Shown: in pieces, positions 8,879 to 17,377 of the stretch
Position numbering within the stretch: position 1 is the first letter of the stretch
Layout: the number at the start of each line of letters is the position of its first letter
Origin: Aeromonas dhakensis
GTDB taxonomy: Bacteria > Pseudomonadota > Gammaproteobacteria > Enterobacterales > Aeromonadaceae
Length of the DNA: 64,000 nt
Reading direction: 5' to 3'
Assembly: GCF_000820305.1 (NCBI RefSeq)
Contig: NZ_CDBH01000022.1
Coordinates: 1-64,000, forward strand
Made by a program: the position numbers and the translations under genes
Notes under the pieces: model-generated
Seen by the model: the letters and a program-made list of their open reading frames with translations, nothing else
Database searches by the model: none
Told to the model about the DNA's origin: nothing

Positions 8879-9349
8879 ATGAAGGTTATCGAAGGAAATA
8901 TCGCCGCTCCTGAAGCGCGCGTTGCGATTGTCGTTGCTCGTTTCAACAGTTTCATCAACGACAGCCTGGTGAGTGGTGCACTGGACGTACTGAAGCGTCA
9001 AGGCCAGGTACAGGACAGCAACCTGACCCTGGTGAAAGTGCCGGGCGCGGTTGAAATGCCGCTGGTCATCAAGAAACTGGCCAAGAGCGGCAACTATGAC
9101 GCCATCGTGGCAGTCGGCACCGTCATCCGTGGCGGCACCTACCACTTCGATCTGGTCGCCAACGAGAACAGCAAGGGCATGGCCCAGGTAATGATGGAAT
9201 ATGAAATTCCGGTTGCCTTCGGCGTACTGACCACTGAAAACATTGAACAAGCCATCGAGCGTGCAGGTACCAAGGCGGGTAACAAGGGTGCAGAGGCTGC
9301 ACTGGCAGCGCTCGAAATGATCAACGTCCTGAAAGAACTGGACGTGTAA
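8879..9349 (+). CDS. ribH: 6,7-dimethyl-8-ribityllumazine synthase
   Basis: 156 residues, exactly the E. coli length. Condenses the RibD product with the RibB product to make lumazine; forms icosahedral or pentameric assemblies in the cytosol. Motifs: VARFNSFI near the N-terminus, VPGAVEMP, and [17 protein letters not shown] with the catalytic His. The start MKVIEGN follows AGGA; the upstream in-frame GTG has no ribosome site. Followed 14 bp later by nusB, as in E. coli. Confidence 0.97.
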   Translation: MKVIEGNIAAPEARVAIVVARFNSFINDSLVSGALDVLKRQGQVQDSNLTLVKVPGAVEMPLVIKKLAKSGNYDAIVAVGTVIRGGTYHFDLVANENSKGMAQVMMEYEIPVAFGVLTTENIEQAIERAGTKAGNKGAEAALAALEMINVLKELDV

Positions 9350-9363
9350 CGAGGAGAAATGCA

Positions 9364-9777
9364 TTGAAACCGTCTGAGCGCCGCAAGGCCCGCCATTGCG
9401 CCACCCAGGCCATCTACCAGTGGCAGATGACCAAGGCCAACGTGGGCGACATCGAAGAGCAGTTCAAGATCGATCAGGACACCAAGGGTGTGGATCTGAA
9501 CTACTTCCGCGATCTGCTGTTCGGGGTAGCCCTCCACTGCAACGAGCTGGACAAGGTCTTCGCACCTTTCCTCTCCCGTCCGCTGGAAGAAGTGGACATG
9601 GTGGACAAGGCGATCCTGCGTCTGGCGACCTATGAGCTGACCCGTCGTGATGATGTGCCGCCGCGCGTGGTGATCAACGAAGCGATCGAGCTGGCCAAAG
9701 CCTTTGCTGCCGATGACAGCCACAAGTTTGTCAACGGTGTACTGGACAAGGTGATCAAGTCGCTGGACAAGCGCTGA
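9364..9777 (+). CDS. nusB: Transcription antitermination factor NusB (TTG start)
   Basis: 137 residues. Binds boxA RNA with S10 in the rRNA antitermination complex. Alignment to the usual MKPxxRRxAR N-terminus puts the start at a TTG at 9364, with GAGGAG seven bases upstream. The nearer ATG at 9359 is out of frame and reads ATG CAT TGA, a two-codon mini-ORF that overlaps the real start. The C-terminal helices [10 protein letters not shown] match the family. Translationally linked to ribH. Confidence 0.96.
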   Translation: MKPSERRKARHCATQAIYQWQMTKANVGDIEEQFKIDQDTKGVDLNYFRDLLFGVALHCNELDKVFAPFLSRPLEEVDMVDKAILRLATYELTRRDDVPPRVVINEAIELAKAFAADDSHKFVNGVLDKVIKSLDKR

Positions 9778-9789
9778 TCCCTGCGTTCA

Positions 9790-9808
9790 TCAGCATTCCA
9801 TGCTGATC
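9790..9808. repeat. Short perfect inverted repeat after nusB
   Basis: ATCAGCAT and ATGCTGAT arms around a 3-base spacer, without a T tract. May be a weak hairpin at the end of the nusB message. Confidence 0.4.
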
Positions 9809-9937
9809 GATGCTCTGTCGCGAGCCGTCGTCAGCAAGGTGAAGCGCAGCGCCTGGCCGACGTGTATGGAAATACATGAAGAGCCCGGCAGCGACCAGCC
9901 TTGAACACGGTCTCGCAGCAAGAGCCGCAACAGCATC
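9809..9937. repeat. ERIC-like imperfect palindrome between nusB and thiL
   Basis: A 129-bp segment that begins GATGCT and ends AGCATC, with partly complementary halves and a central TGTAT GGAA ATACA inverted repeat. Length, terminal inverted ends and centre resemble enterobacterial repetitive intergenic consensus elements (about 127 bp), but a consensus comparison was not possible and no second copy exists here. Confidence 0.4.
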
Positions 9938-9950
9938 TATCTAATAGAGG

Positions 9951-9974
9951 AGCCAGCTTAATCGCTGGCTTTTT
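9951..9974 (+). terminator. Terminator-like hairpin just before thiL
   Basis: AGCCAGC/GCTGGCT stem with a 6-nt loop followed by five T residues, ending six bases before the thiL ATG. It leaves thiL without an obvious Shine-Dalgarno and could limit readthrough from nusB. Confidence 0.65.
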
Positions 9975-9979
9975 ACTGT

Positions 9980-10939
9980 ATGGGTGAATTTGAGCTGATT
10001 GATAAGTACTTCAAGGTCCCCCACGCCCGCAAGGACGTGGTGATGGGCCCTGGGGACGACTGCGCCCTGCTGACCCTGCCCCCCGACACCCAGCTGGCGG
10101 TGAGCACGGATACCTTGGTGAGCGGCGTACACTTCTTTCCCGACATGGATCCGGTAGACCTCGGCTACAAGGCGCTGGCGGTCAATCTCTCCGATCTGGC
10201 CGCCATGGGCGCCGAGCCGCGCTGGGTGTCGCTGGCGCTGACCCTGCCCACCGTCAACGAAGCCTGGGTGGCCGGTTTTGCGGAAGGCTTCCTCGAGCTT
10301 GCCGAATACTACAATGTGGCGCTGGTGGGCGGGGACATGACCCGCGGCCCGCTTTCCATCACGGTATCGGTCAAGGGCTCGGTGCCGGCCGGCCGTGCCC
10401 TGCTGCGCAGCGGCGCCAAGGCCGGCGACGGTGTCTATGTGACCGGCACTCTGGGGGATGCCGCGCTGGCGCTCTCCCACCAGCTGGCCAAGCGCACCCT
10501 CAATGAGAACCAGCTGGCGGCCGTGTTGCCGCGCCTCGACCACCCCCATCCCCGCATTCTGGCCGGCCAGGCCCTGCGTGGGCTGGCCGGCAGCGCGCTG
10601 GATCTCTCCGACGGGTTGGCCTCGGATCTTGGCCATATCCTCAAGGCCTCCAGTGTGCGGGCCCAGATCGATCTCGATCTGCTGCCGCTCTCGCCGGTGC
10701 TGCAGGATGCGGTGAGCGAACAGGATGCCTGGCAGCTGGCACTGGCCGGCGGCGATGACTATGAGCTCTGCTTCACCGTGCCGGAGGAGCATCGCGGCGC
10801 GCTGGACACGGCGCTGGCCAACTGTGGCGTCAAGTTCACCCGCATCGGCCGGATCCTGGCCGGTGAGCCCGGCATCGACTATCTGCACGGTGAGCAGCCG
10901 GTCGAGCTGACGTTGAAAGGGTGGGATCACTTCGCATGA
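9980..10939 (+). CDS. thiL: Thiamine-monophosphate kinase
   Basis: 319 residues. Phosphorylates thiamine monophosphate to the active cofactor thiamine diphosphate. Typical motifs are GEFELIDKYF at the N-terminus, GPGDDCALL, STDTLVSGVHFF, and the glycine-rich GGDMTRG and AGGDDYELCF segments. The start agrees with family N-termini although the ribosome site is weak, because the coding sequence begins right after a terminator-like hairpin. The stop overlaps pgpA (ATGA), so the two are translationally coupled, as in E. coli nusB-thiL-pgpA. Confidence 0.96.
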   Translation: MGEFELIDKYFKVPHARKDVVMGPGDDCALLTLPPDTQLAVSTDTLVSGVHFFPDMDPVDLGYKALAVNLSDLAAMGAEPRWVSLALTLPTVNEAWVAGFAEGFLELAEYYNVALVGGDMTRGPLSITVSVKGSVPAGRALLRSGAKAGDGVYVTGTLGDAALALSHQLAKRTLNENQLAAVLPRLDHPHPRILAGQALRGLAGSALDLSDGLASDLGHILKASSVRAQIDLDLLPLSPVLQDAVSEQDAWQLALAGGDDYELCFTVPEEHRGALDTALANCGVKFTRIGRILAGEPGIDYLHGEQPVELTLKGWDHFA

Positions 10940-11430
10940 GCTGGTTCATGATAAAGCCCGAGCTGAAGCGGTTGAACCTCAGGAACCCGCTTCACTTCCT
11001 GGCGGTGGGGTTTGGCTCCGGCCTCTCGCCCAAGGCGCCCGGCACCATGGGGACGCTGGCCGCCATCCCGCTCTACCTGCTGGTGAGCGGCTTGCCGACA
11101 GCCTGGTTTATTGCCCTGCTGGTGGTCGGGTTCCTGATCGGCATCCGCATCTGCCAGAGCGCCACCGATGCTATCGGCATGCCGGATCACGGCGCCATCG
11201 TCTGGGACGAGGTAATCGGCTTTGGCGTCACCATGATAGCGGCGCCGGCCGGTTGGGAGTGGATACTGGCCGGCTTCGTGCTGTTTCGCCTGTTCGACGT
11301 GCTCAAGCCCTGGCCTATCTCCTGGTTTGACCGCCGTATCCACGGTGGCTTCGGCATCATGCTCGACGATCTCATCGCCGCCCTGTTCGCCCTGTTTTGT
11401 ATGCAATTGCTGGCATACTGGCTGGGGTGA
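10936..11430 (+). CDS. pgpA: Phosphatidylglycerophosphatase A
   Basis: 164 residues, inner membrane. Dephosphorylates phosphatidylglycerol phosphate in phospholipid synthesis. Shows the PgpA pattern GFGSGLSPKAPGTMGTL, several hydrophobic spans, the DHGAIVWDE acidic motif and FRLFDVLKPWPI. The ATG at 10936 overlaps the thiL stop by four bases (ATGA); a second ATG twelve bases on is possible. Last gene of the block, followed by a hairpin. Confidence 0.95.
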   Translation: MSWFMIKPELKRLNLRNPLHFLAVGFGSGLSPKAPGTMGTLAAIPLYLLVSGLPTAWFIALLVVGFLIGIRICQSATDAIGMPDHGAIVWDEVIGFGVTMIAAPAGWEWILAGFVLFRLFDVLKPWPISWFDRRIHGGFGIMLDDLIAALFALFCMQLLAYWLG

Positions 11431-11442
11431 CGGGGATTACGA

Positions 11443-11468
11443 GGGGGAATGCAGCGCTGGCATCCCCC
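11443..11468 (+). terminator. Probable terminator of pgpA
   Basis: GGGGG and CCCCC arms with an inner ATGC/GCAT stem, then TATTTATC; the T tract is poor. Confidence 0.5.
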
Positions 11469-11940
11469 TATTTATCTCTGTTTAGTTTTCATTCATCGGC
11501 ATATGCTGCCGTTAAAAAATCATTTCACATAAATATTCACTACTCATTCGAGGCTTGAGACTATTGTGTCAATAGTGAATATTCCCGCCTGTTACACCCT
11601 TGTTGAAAGTAAAAGCACTAGATCTTCATTTATGTGGTCATAAAGTCTGGATATGTGATTGTAGTCATCATTTATGACTGCTGAGCTGGCTGCTAACTGA
11701 GCAAAGTATTGCGAAATTGTATAACCCGATCATTTACACTCGCCGTCAAACCGTCTAAGTTACTCGCGGGTTATTCCAAAAAAATGCAAAAAACCCGCCC
11801 GGATCGCTGGTTTCGTTGTCTCATGGATTGAGCGTTTAGTCGTCATATCAAACACTCACGATCACGCCAAGGCACGACCGGCATCTGCGGCCGATTTACG
11901 GACGAATTATTTGGGACGGATGTCCCCCGCAGAGGTAACC
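11469..11940. promoter_or_regulatory. AT-rich control region upstream of the ABC importer operon
   Basis: About 470 bp with no credible gene and clearly lower GC than its surroundings. It contains the nested inverted repeats at 11532-11583 and a second perfect repeat, AGTCAT/ATGACT with a 5-bp spacer, at 11663-11679. These look like regulator-binding sites for the importer, but no regulator gene is adjacent and the promoter could not be fixed. Confidence 0.55.
11532..11583. repeat. Nested inverted repeats (candidate operator)
   Basis: Perfect 11-bp arms AATATTCACTA (11532-11542) and TAGTGAATATT (11573-11583), 30 bp apart. A second perfect repeat, CTATTG TGT CAATAG, occupies 11561-11575 and shares its last bases with the right arm, so the two foldings are mutually exclusive. 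Confidence 0.6.
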
Positions 11941-13665
11941 ATGTCCTTGCTCGAAGTGAAAAACTTGCGGATCGAGTATCCCTCCCGCTACGGGGTACTG
12001 GCCGCAGTGAAGGATCTCTCTTTCTCCATCGAAAAAGGGGAGATAGTCGGTGTCGTGGGTGAATCCGGCGCCGGCAAGTCCACCATCGGCAACGCCGTCA
12101 TCGATCTCCTGAGCCCGCCGGGTCGCATCGCCCGTGGCGATATCTACCTCAATGGCGAGCTCATCTCCGGCAAGAGCCAGAACGAGATGCGGGCCATTCG
12201 CGGCTCGCGCATCGGTTTCATCTTTCAGGACCCCATGACCTCCCTCAACCCGCTGTTCACCGTCGAACATCAGCTGGTTGAAACCATCCTCGCCAACACC
12301 GACCTGTCCCGTGAGGCGGCCTTTGCCAAGGCGCTCGAGCTGATGAAGGCGGTCGGGATCCCGAGCCCGGAGCTGCGCATCAAGCAGTATCCGCACCAGT
12401 TCTCCGGCGGCATGCGCCAGCGGGTGGTGATTGCCATCGCCCTCTCCGGCGATCCCGAGCTCATCATCGCCGACGAGCCGACCACGGCGCTGGACGTCTC
12501 CATCCAGGATCAGATCCTCCAGCTCATCCGCACCCTCTGCAAGGAGCGGCAGGTGGGCTGCATGCTGGTGACTCACGACATGGGCGTGGTCTCCAACGTC
12601 ACCGACAAGGTGGCGGTCATGTATCGCGGCGATCTGGTGGAGTTCGGCACCACGGAACAGGTGCTGGGTCGCCCCAACCATCCTTACACCCGCAGCCTCA
12701 TCTCCGCGGTGCCCCGCTCGGATGTGAAGCTGGTGCGCTTCCCGCTGGTCTCCTATATCGAGGATGCCGGTGCGGCGGATACCAGCATCGATCTCAAGAC
12801 CCACTGGCTCGGCCAGAGCCAGGACGAACGCGCCTATGAAGGGGCGTTGCTGCGGGTGGAGAACGTGGATCTCAAGTTCGTCACCAAGGACTCCTTCTTC
12901 CCGAGCCGTCGCCAGTATGTACGGGCCTGCAACAACATCAGCTTCGAGATCTTCGAAGGTGAGACCTTCGGCCTGGTGGGGGAGTCTGGCTCCGGCAAAT
13001 CCACCATCGCCCGCGCCATCACCGGCCTCTATCCGCCCGATACCGGCAAGATCTTCTTCGAGGGGATCGACTTGACCGCCCTCAAGGGCGAGCATGAGCG
13101 TCGCCCATTGCGTCGCCAGATGCAGATGGTGTTCCAGAACCCTTATTCGTCGATGAACCCGCGCATGAAGGTGCGCGACATCATTGCCGAGCCGATCCGC
13201 TTCCACAAGCTGGCGAGCAGCGAGAGCCAGATCGCCGGCATAGTGGGGGATCTGCTGGATCACGTTGGCCTCGGCCGCGGCGCCGGGGTCAAGTACCCCC
13301 ACGAGTTTTCCGGTGGCCAGCGTCAGCGCATCTCCATCGCCCGGGCCCTGGCGACCCGGCCCCGTTTCCTCATCTGCGACGAGCCCACCTCGGCGCTGGA
13401 TGTGTCGGTCCAGGCCCAGATCCTGAACCTGCTCAAGGATCTGCAGCAGGAGCTTGGCCTCACCATGCTGTTCATCAGCCACGATCTGCCGGTCATCCGC
13501 CAGATGTGCGATCGCATCGGGGTGATGCAGCACGGTCACCTGGTGGAGGTGGCCGAGACCGAGAAACTGTTTACCAATGCCGAGCATGAGTACAGCCGCA
13601 AGCTGATCTCCCTCATGCCGGAGTTCAAGGGAATGTCCCGCGAGGGGCTGGAAATCGCAAGCTAG
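11941..13665 (+). CDS. Peptide-type ABC transporter, fused duplicated ATPase
   Basis: 574 residues in which two complete ATPase domains are fused, equivalent to separate DppD and DppF. Domain 1 has Walker [10 protein letters not shown] near residue 41 and signature FSGGMRQR; domain 2 has GESGSGKST near residue 347 and FSGGQRQR; each has its own Walker B ([23 protein letters not shown]) and is followed by an oligopeptide-transporter C-terminal extension. The start at 11941 follows GAGGTAACC. It energises import through the two permeases downstream. Substrate is unknown; peptides or related solutes are expected from the family. Confidence 0.93.
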   Translation: MSLLEVKNLRIEYPSRYGVLAAVKDLSFSIEKGEIVGVVGESGAGKSTIGNAVIDLLSPPGRIARGDIYLNGELISGKSQNEMRAIRGSRIGFIFQDPMTSLNPLFTVEHQLVETILANTDLSREAAFAKALELMKAVGIPSPELRIKQYPHQFSGGMRQRVVIAIALSGDPELIIADEPTTALDVSIQDQILQLIRTLCKERQVGCMLVTHDMGVVSNVTDKVAVMYRGDLVEFGTTEQVLGRPNHPYTRSLISAVPRSDVKLVRFPLVSYIEDAGAADTSIDLKTHWLGQSQDERAYEGALLRVENVDLKFVTKDSFFPSRRQYVRACNNISFEIFEGETFGLVGESGSGKSTIARAITGLYPPDTGKIFFEGIDLTALKGEHERRPLRRQMQMVFQNPYSSMNPRMKVRDIIAEPIRFHKLASSESQIAGIVGDLLDHVGLGRGAGVKYPHEFSGGQRQRISIARALATRPRFLICDEPTSALDVSVQAQILNLLKDLQQELGLTMLFISHDLPVIRQMCDRIGVMQHGHLVEVAETEKLFTNAEHEYSRKLISLMPEFKGMSREGLEIAS

Positions 13666-13724
13666 GAAAGCACCGGCTCGCCGGTATCTATGTCAATAAA
13701 AAAGCCAAAAGCATGGAGAAAACA

Positions 13725-15281
13725 ATGAAAAAAGGATTGTCCAAGATTGCACTGGCGCTGTTTGCCGCTGGTTTCGCCTTTAACGTCTCCGCTGTCGACA
13801 TCAAGGTCGGTGTCGCCTCTGACGCCACCTCGCTGGACCCGCAGGAGCAGCTCTCCGGTCAGACCCTGGAGATGTCCCACCTGGTGTTCGATCCGCTGAT
13901 GCGTTACACCCAGGACCTGCAGTTCGAGCCGCGCCTGGCCGAGAAGTATGAGCGTATCGACGACAAGACCGTCCGCTTCTTCCTGCGCAAGGGCGTCAAG
14001 TTCCACTCCGGCAACGACTTCACCGCCGACGACGTGGTGTGGACCGTCAACCGTCTGAAGTCCTCCGTCGACTTCAAGGCTATCTTCGACCCCATCGCCG
14101 AAGTGAAGAAGGTCGATGAGTACACAGTGGATCTCGTCACCGCCAAGCCGTTCCCGCTGGTGCTACAGACCGTGACCTACATCTTCCCGATGGACTCCAA
14201 GTTCTATACCGGCAAAACAGAGGCGGGCAAGGACAAGGGCGAGATCGTCAAGAACGGCGACTCCTACGCCTCCACCCACGTCTCCGGTACCGGCCCGTTC
14301 AGCGTCAAGTTCCGCGAGCAGGGCGTGAAGCTGGAGTACGTGCGCAACGCCAACTACTGGGACAAGGCCTCCAAGGGCAACGTTGACAACCTGACCGTGG
14401 TCCCCATCAAGGAAGACGCCACCCGCGTGGCGGCCCTGCTGGGTGGCGACGTGGACATGATCTACCCGGTTGCACCGAACGATCTGGAGCGCGTGAAGAA
14501 CGGCAAGGACACCCAGCTGGTGACCCTGTCCGGTACCCGCGCCATCATCATCGAGCTGAACCAGAACACCAACCCGGCGCTGAAAGACAAGCGCGTGCGT
14601 CAGGCGATCAACTACGCCATCAACCAGGTGGGTATCGTCGAGAAGATCAACAAGGGCTTTGGCACCCCCGCCGGCCAGCTGAGCCCGAAAGGCTATGCCG
14701 GTCACAACGAGGCGCTCAAGCCCCAGTATGACCTGGCCAAGGCCAAGGAGCTGATGAAGGAAGCCGGCTACGAGAAGGGCTTCAAGATGAGCTTTATCTC
14801 CCCGGCTGCCCGCTACGTCAACGACGTCAAGATTGCCCAGGCCGTCTCCGCCATGTTGGCCAAGATCAACATCAAGGTTGATCTGAAGACCATGCCGGTG
14901 GCCCAGTACTGGCCGGAGTTTGACAAGTGCGCCGCGGACATGCAGCTGATCGGCTGGCACTCCGACACCGAAGATACCGCGAACTTCTTCGAGTTCCTGA
15001 CCTTCACCAAGGATGCCAAGACCGGCATGGGCCAGTACAACTGTGCCGGCTATGCCAACGCCGAGGCTGACAAGCTGGTCGAGCAGGCCAATGCCGAGAC
15101 CGACCCAGCCAAGCGCGCCGAGATGCTGAAGAAGGTCGAAGCCATGCTGATCGACGACGCCGCCTACGTGCCGCTGCACTGGGAAGATCTGGCCTACGGC
15201 GCCAAGAAGAACGCCGACATCAAGCCGGTGGTCAACGTAATGAACTTCCCTTACCTGGGTGACCTGGTGGTCGGCAAGTAA
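13725..15281 (+). CDS. ABC transporter periplasmic substrate-binding protein (SBP family 5)
   Basis: 518 residues. Residues 1-23 are a Sec signal peptide (MKKGLSKIALALFAAGF then VSA cleavage), with no lipobox cysteine, so the product is soluble and periplasmic. The body shows the family 5 pattern: LDPQEQLSGQTLEMSHLVFDPL, a glycine-rich GTGPF motif and NYWDKA. The ATG at 13725 is preferred because GGAGAAAACA precedes it; the ATG twelve bases earlier lacks a site. Many codons are of the type used in highly expressed genes. A strong hairpin follows the gene and may raise its level over the permeases. Confidence 0.93.
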   Translation: MKKGLSKIALALFAAGFAFNVSAVDIKVGVASDATSLDPQEQLSGQTLEMSHLVFDPLMRYTQDLQFEPRLAEKYERIDDKTVRFFLRKGVKFHSGNDFTADDVVWTVNRLKSSVDFKAIFDPIAEVKKVDEYTVDLVTAKPFPLVLQTVTYIFPMDSKFYTGKTEAGKDKGEIVKNGDSYASTHVSGTGPFSVKFREQGVKLEYVRNANYWDKASKGNVDNLTVVPIKEDATRVAALLGGDVDMIYPVAPNDLERVKNGKDTQLVTLSGTRAIIIELNQNTNPALKDKRVRQAINYAINQVGIVEKINKGFGTPAGQLSPKGYAGHNEALKPQYDLAKAKELMKEAGYEKGFKMSFISPAARYVNDVKIAQAVSAMLAKINIKVDLKTMPVAQYWPEFDKCAADMQLIGWHSDTEDTANFFEFLTFTKDAKTGMGQYNCAGYANAEADKLVEQANAETDPAKRAEMLKKVEAMLIDDAAYVPLHWEDLAYGAKKNADIKPVVNVMNFPYLGDLVVGK

Positions 15282-15304
15282 GCGCAAGTCGCAAGGAAGG
15301 ACGG

Positions 15305-15332
15305 GGCGGGGTGGTCAGCCGGCCACCCCGCC
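15305..15332 (+). other. Stable stem-loop after the binding-protein gene
   Basis: Perfect 10-bp GC stem GGCGGGGTGG/CCACCCCGCC with an 8-nt loop and no T tract. Hairpins in this position in ABC operons usually protect the binding-protein mRNA from 3' decay, giving more binding protein than permease. Confidence 0.6.
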
Positions 15333-15380
15333 TGCTAACAGAAGCCTGTGCCATGACACAGGCCACGTAGAAGGACAAGC

Positions 15381-16355
15381 ATGTTTACATTCCTGCTGAA
15401 ACGGTTCTATCAGGCCGTGATAGTGATGTTCGTCATCAGCCTGGTCGCCTTCTCCATCCAGGACAACCTGGGGGATCCGCTGCGCGAGCTGGTGGGACAA
15501 TCCGTCTCCGAAGCCCAGCGCCACGAATTGCGCGAGAAGATGGGCCTCAACGATCCTTTCCTCGTCAAATACAGCCGCTTCTTGAAGAACGCGGTACACG
15601 GGGATCTGGGTACTTCCTACTTCTTCAAGCGACCCGCTCTCGAGGTTATCCTCGACAAGCTGGTGGCTACTCTTGAGCTGGTGTTTGGCGCTGCGCTGAT
15701 CATCGTGGTGGTCTCCATTCCGCTTGGGGTCTACTCGGCGATCCGCCCGCACAGCATACCGACCAAGATCATCATGGCGGGGAGCAGCATCGGCATCTCG
15801 ATCCCGGTGTTCCTGACCGCCATCATGCTGATGTACCTCTTCTCCATCCAGCTAGGCTGGCTGCCGGCCTATGGCCGCGGCGAGACCTACAACCTGCTGG
15901 GCTGGGAGTCGGGCTTCTTCACCTGGGACGGTATCAAGCATTTGATTCTGCCCTGCGTGTCGCTCTCCTCCATCATGCTGCCGCTGTTCATCCGGCTGGT
16001 GCGCTCCGAGATGCTGGAGCAGCTCTCCTCCGAGTACGTCAAGTTTGCCCGCGCCAAGGGGCTGGACAACAACAAGGTCTATTACCAGCACGCCCTGAAG
16101 AACACCATGCTGCCGGTCATTACCGTTGGCGGCGTGCAGATCGGTACCATGGTGGCCTACACCATCCTGACCGAGAGCGTGTTCCAGTGGCCGGGGACCG
16201 GCTTTTTGTTCCTCGAGGCGATCCACCGGGTCGATACGCCCCTCATCACCGCCTACGTCATCTTCGTCGGGCTCATTTTCGTGGTGACCAATACCCTGGT
16301 CGACCTGCTCTACGGGTTGATCAATCCGACCGTCAACCTGACCGCCAAGGGGTAA
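15381..16355 (+). CDS. ABC transporter permease (DppB type)
   Basis: 324 residues, inner membrane, about six spans. The N-terminus MFTFLLKRFYQAVIVMFV and the loop with GDLGTSYFF are characteristic of DppB/OppB permeases; the EAA-type loop YVKFARAKGLDNNKVYYQHALKNT contacts the ATPase. Separated from the next permease by three bases, so they are one unit. Confidence 0.94.
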   Translation: MFTFLLKRFYQAVIVMFVISLVAFSIQDNLGDPLRELVGQSVSEAQRHELREKMGLNDPFLVKYSRFLKNAVHGDLGTSYFFKRPALEVILDKLVATLELVFGAALIIVVVSIPLGVYSAIRPHSIPTKIIMAGSSIGISIPVFLTAIMLMYLFSIQLGWLPAYGRGETYNLLGWESGFFTWDGIKHLILPCVSLSSIMLPLFIRLVRSEMLEQLSSEYVKFARAKGLDNNKVYYQHALKNTMLPVITVGGVQIGTMVAYTILTESVFQWPGTGFLFLEAIHRVDTPLITAYVIFVGLIFVVTNTLVDLLYGLINPTVNLTAKG

Positions 16356-16358
16356 CAG

Positions 16359-17300
16359 ATGACTAACGCTGTGACTGCGAGCCCAAGCCGTTGGGCCCGA
16401 TTCAAAAATTCCGACATCGTCTACTACTTCCTGCGGGACAAGGTAGCCATGTTCAGCTTTGCGGTGTTCGTGGTGTTCGTGCTGGCCGCCATGCTGGCGC
16501 CCTGGCTCGCCCCGTACAACGTCTATGACCAGACCAGCTTCGATCTGATGGATGCCGAACTGCCGCCCTCCTGGCTGGCAGGGGGCGAGGAGCGCTTCTG
16601 GCTCGGTACCGACAACCAGGGTCGCGACATCTGGAGCACCATCCTCTATGGCGCCCGCATCTCGCTCACCATAGGTCTGTTTGCGGTGGGGCTGCAGCTG
16701 GTGCTCGGCATCGTCATTGGCCTGCTGGCCGGCTACTTCGGTGGCCGCATCGACAGCCTGCTGATGCGCTTTGCCGACGTTCAGCTGTCGTTTTCCACCA
16801 TGATGGTGGCGATCATCATCTCCGCCATCTTCCAGGCTACTTTTGGTTCCGAGTTCTACTCGAAGTTCGCCATCCTGATGCTGGTGGTGATCATCGGCAT
16901 CGCCGAGTGGCCGCAGTACGCCCGTACCGTGCGCGCCTCGGTACTGGCGGAGAAGAAAAAGGAGTATGTGGAAGCGGCCAAGGTGATGGGCTTTCGTGCC
17001 CCGCGCATCATGTTCCGCCACATTCTGCCCAACTGCCTGTCGCCGATCCTGGTCATCTCCACGGTGCAGGTGGCCAACGCCATCATGAGCGAGGCGGCGC
17101 TCTCCTTCCTGGGGTTGGGGATGCCGGTGGATCAGCCGTCGCTGGGCTCGCTCATCAGCGTGGGCTTCAACTACATCTTCTCCGGCTCCTGGTGGATCAC
17201 CGCCTTCCCGGGCATCTGCCTGGTGGTGCTGGTGCTGGTCATCAACCTGTTGGGTGACTGGCTGCGGGATGTGTTCAATCCCAAGCTCTACAAGGGCTGA
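16359..17300 (+). CDS. ABC transporter permease (DppC type)
   Basis: 313 residues with a short cytoplasmic N-terminus and about six spans. The WLGTDNQGRDIWSTILYGARISL motif region and the EAA loop (YVEAAKVMGFRAPRIMFRHI) identify DppC/OppC. Last gene of the importer; ends just before a bidirectional terminator shared with dxs. Confidence 0.94.
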   Translation: MTNAVTASPSRWARFKNSDIVYYFLRDKVAMFSFAVFVVFVLAAMLAPWLAPYNVYDQTSFDLMDAELPPSWLAGGEERFWLGTDNQGRDIWSTILYGARISLTIGLFAVGLQLVLGIVIGLLAGYFGGRIDSLLMRFADVQLSFSTMMVAIIISAIFQATFGSEFYSKFAILMLVVIIGIAEWPQYARTVRASVLAEKKKEYVEAAKVMGFRAPRIMFRHILPNCLSPILVISTVQVANAIMSEAALSFLGLGMPVDQPSLGSLISVGFNYIFSGSWWITAFPGICLVVLVLVINLLGDWLRDVFNPKLYKG

Positions 17301-17333
17301 TGGTCACAGATAAACAATCAAGACAGACAAACG

Positions 17334-17363
17334 AAAAGGGCGCCATAACGGCGCCCTTTTGCT
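17334..17363. terminator. Bidirectional terminator between the ABC operon and dxs
   Basis: AAAAGGGCGCC/GGCGCCCTTTT with a 5-nt loop, giving T tracts in both directions between convergent units. Confidence 0.9.
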
Positions 17364-17377
17364 CTGTGTGCTGAGGG

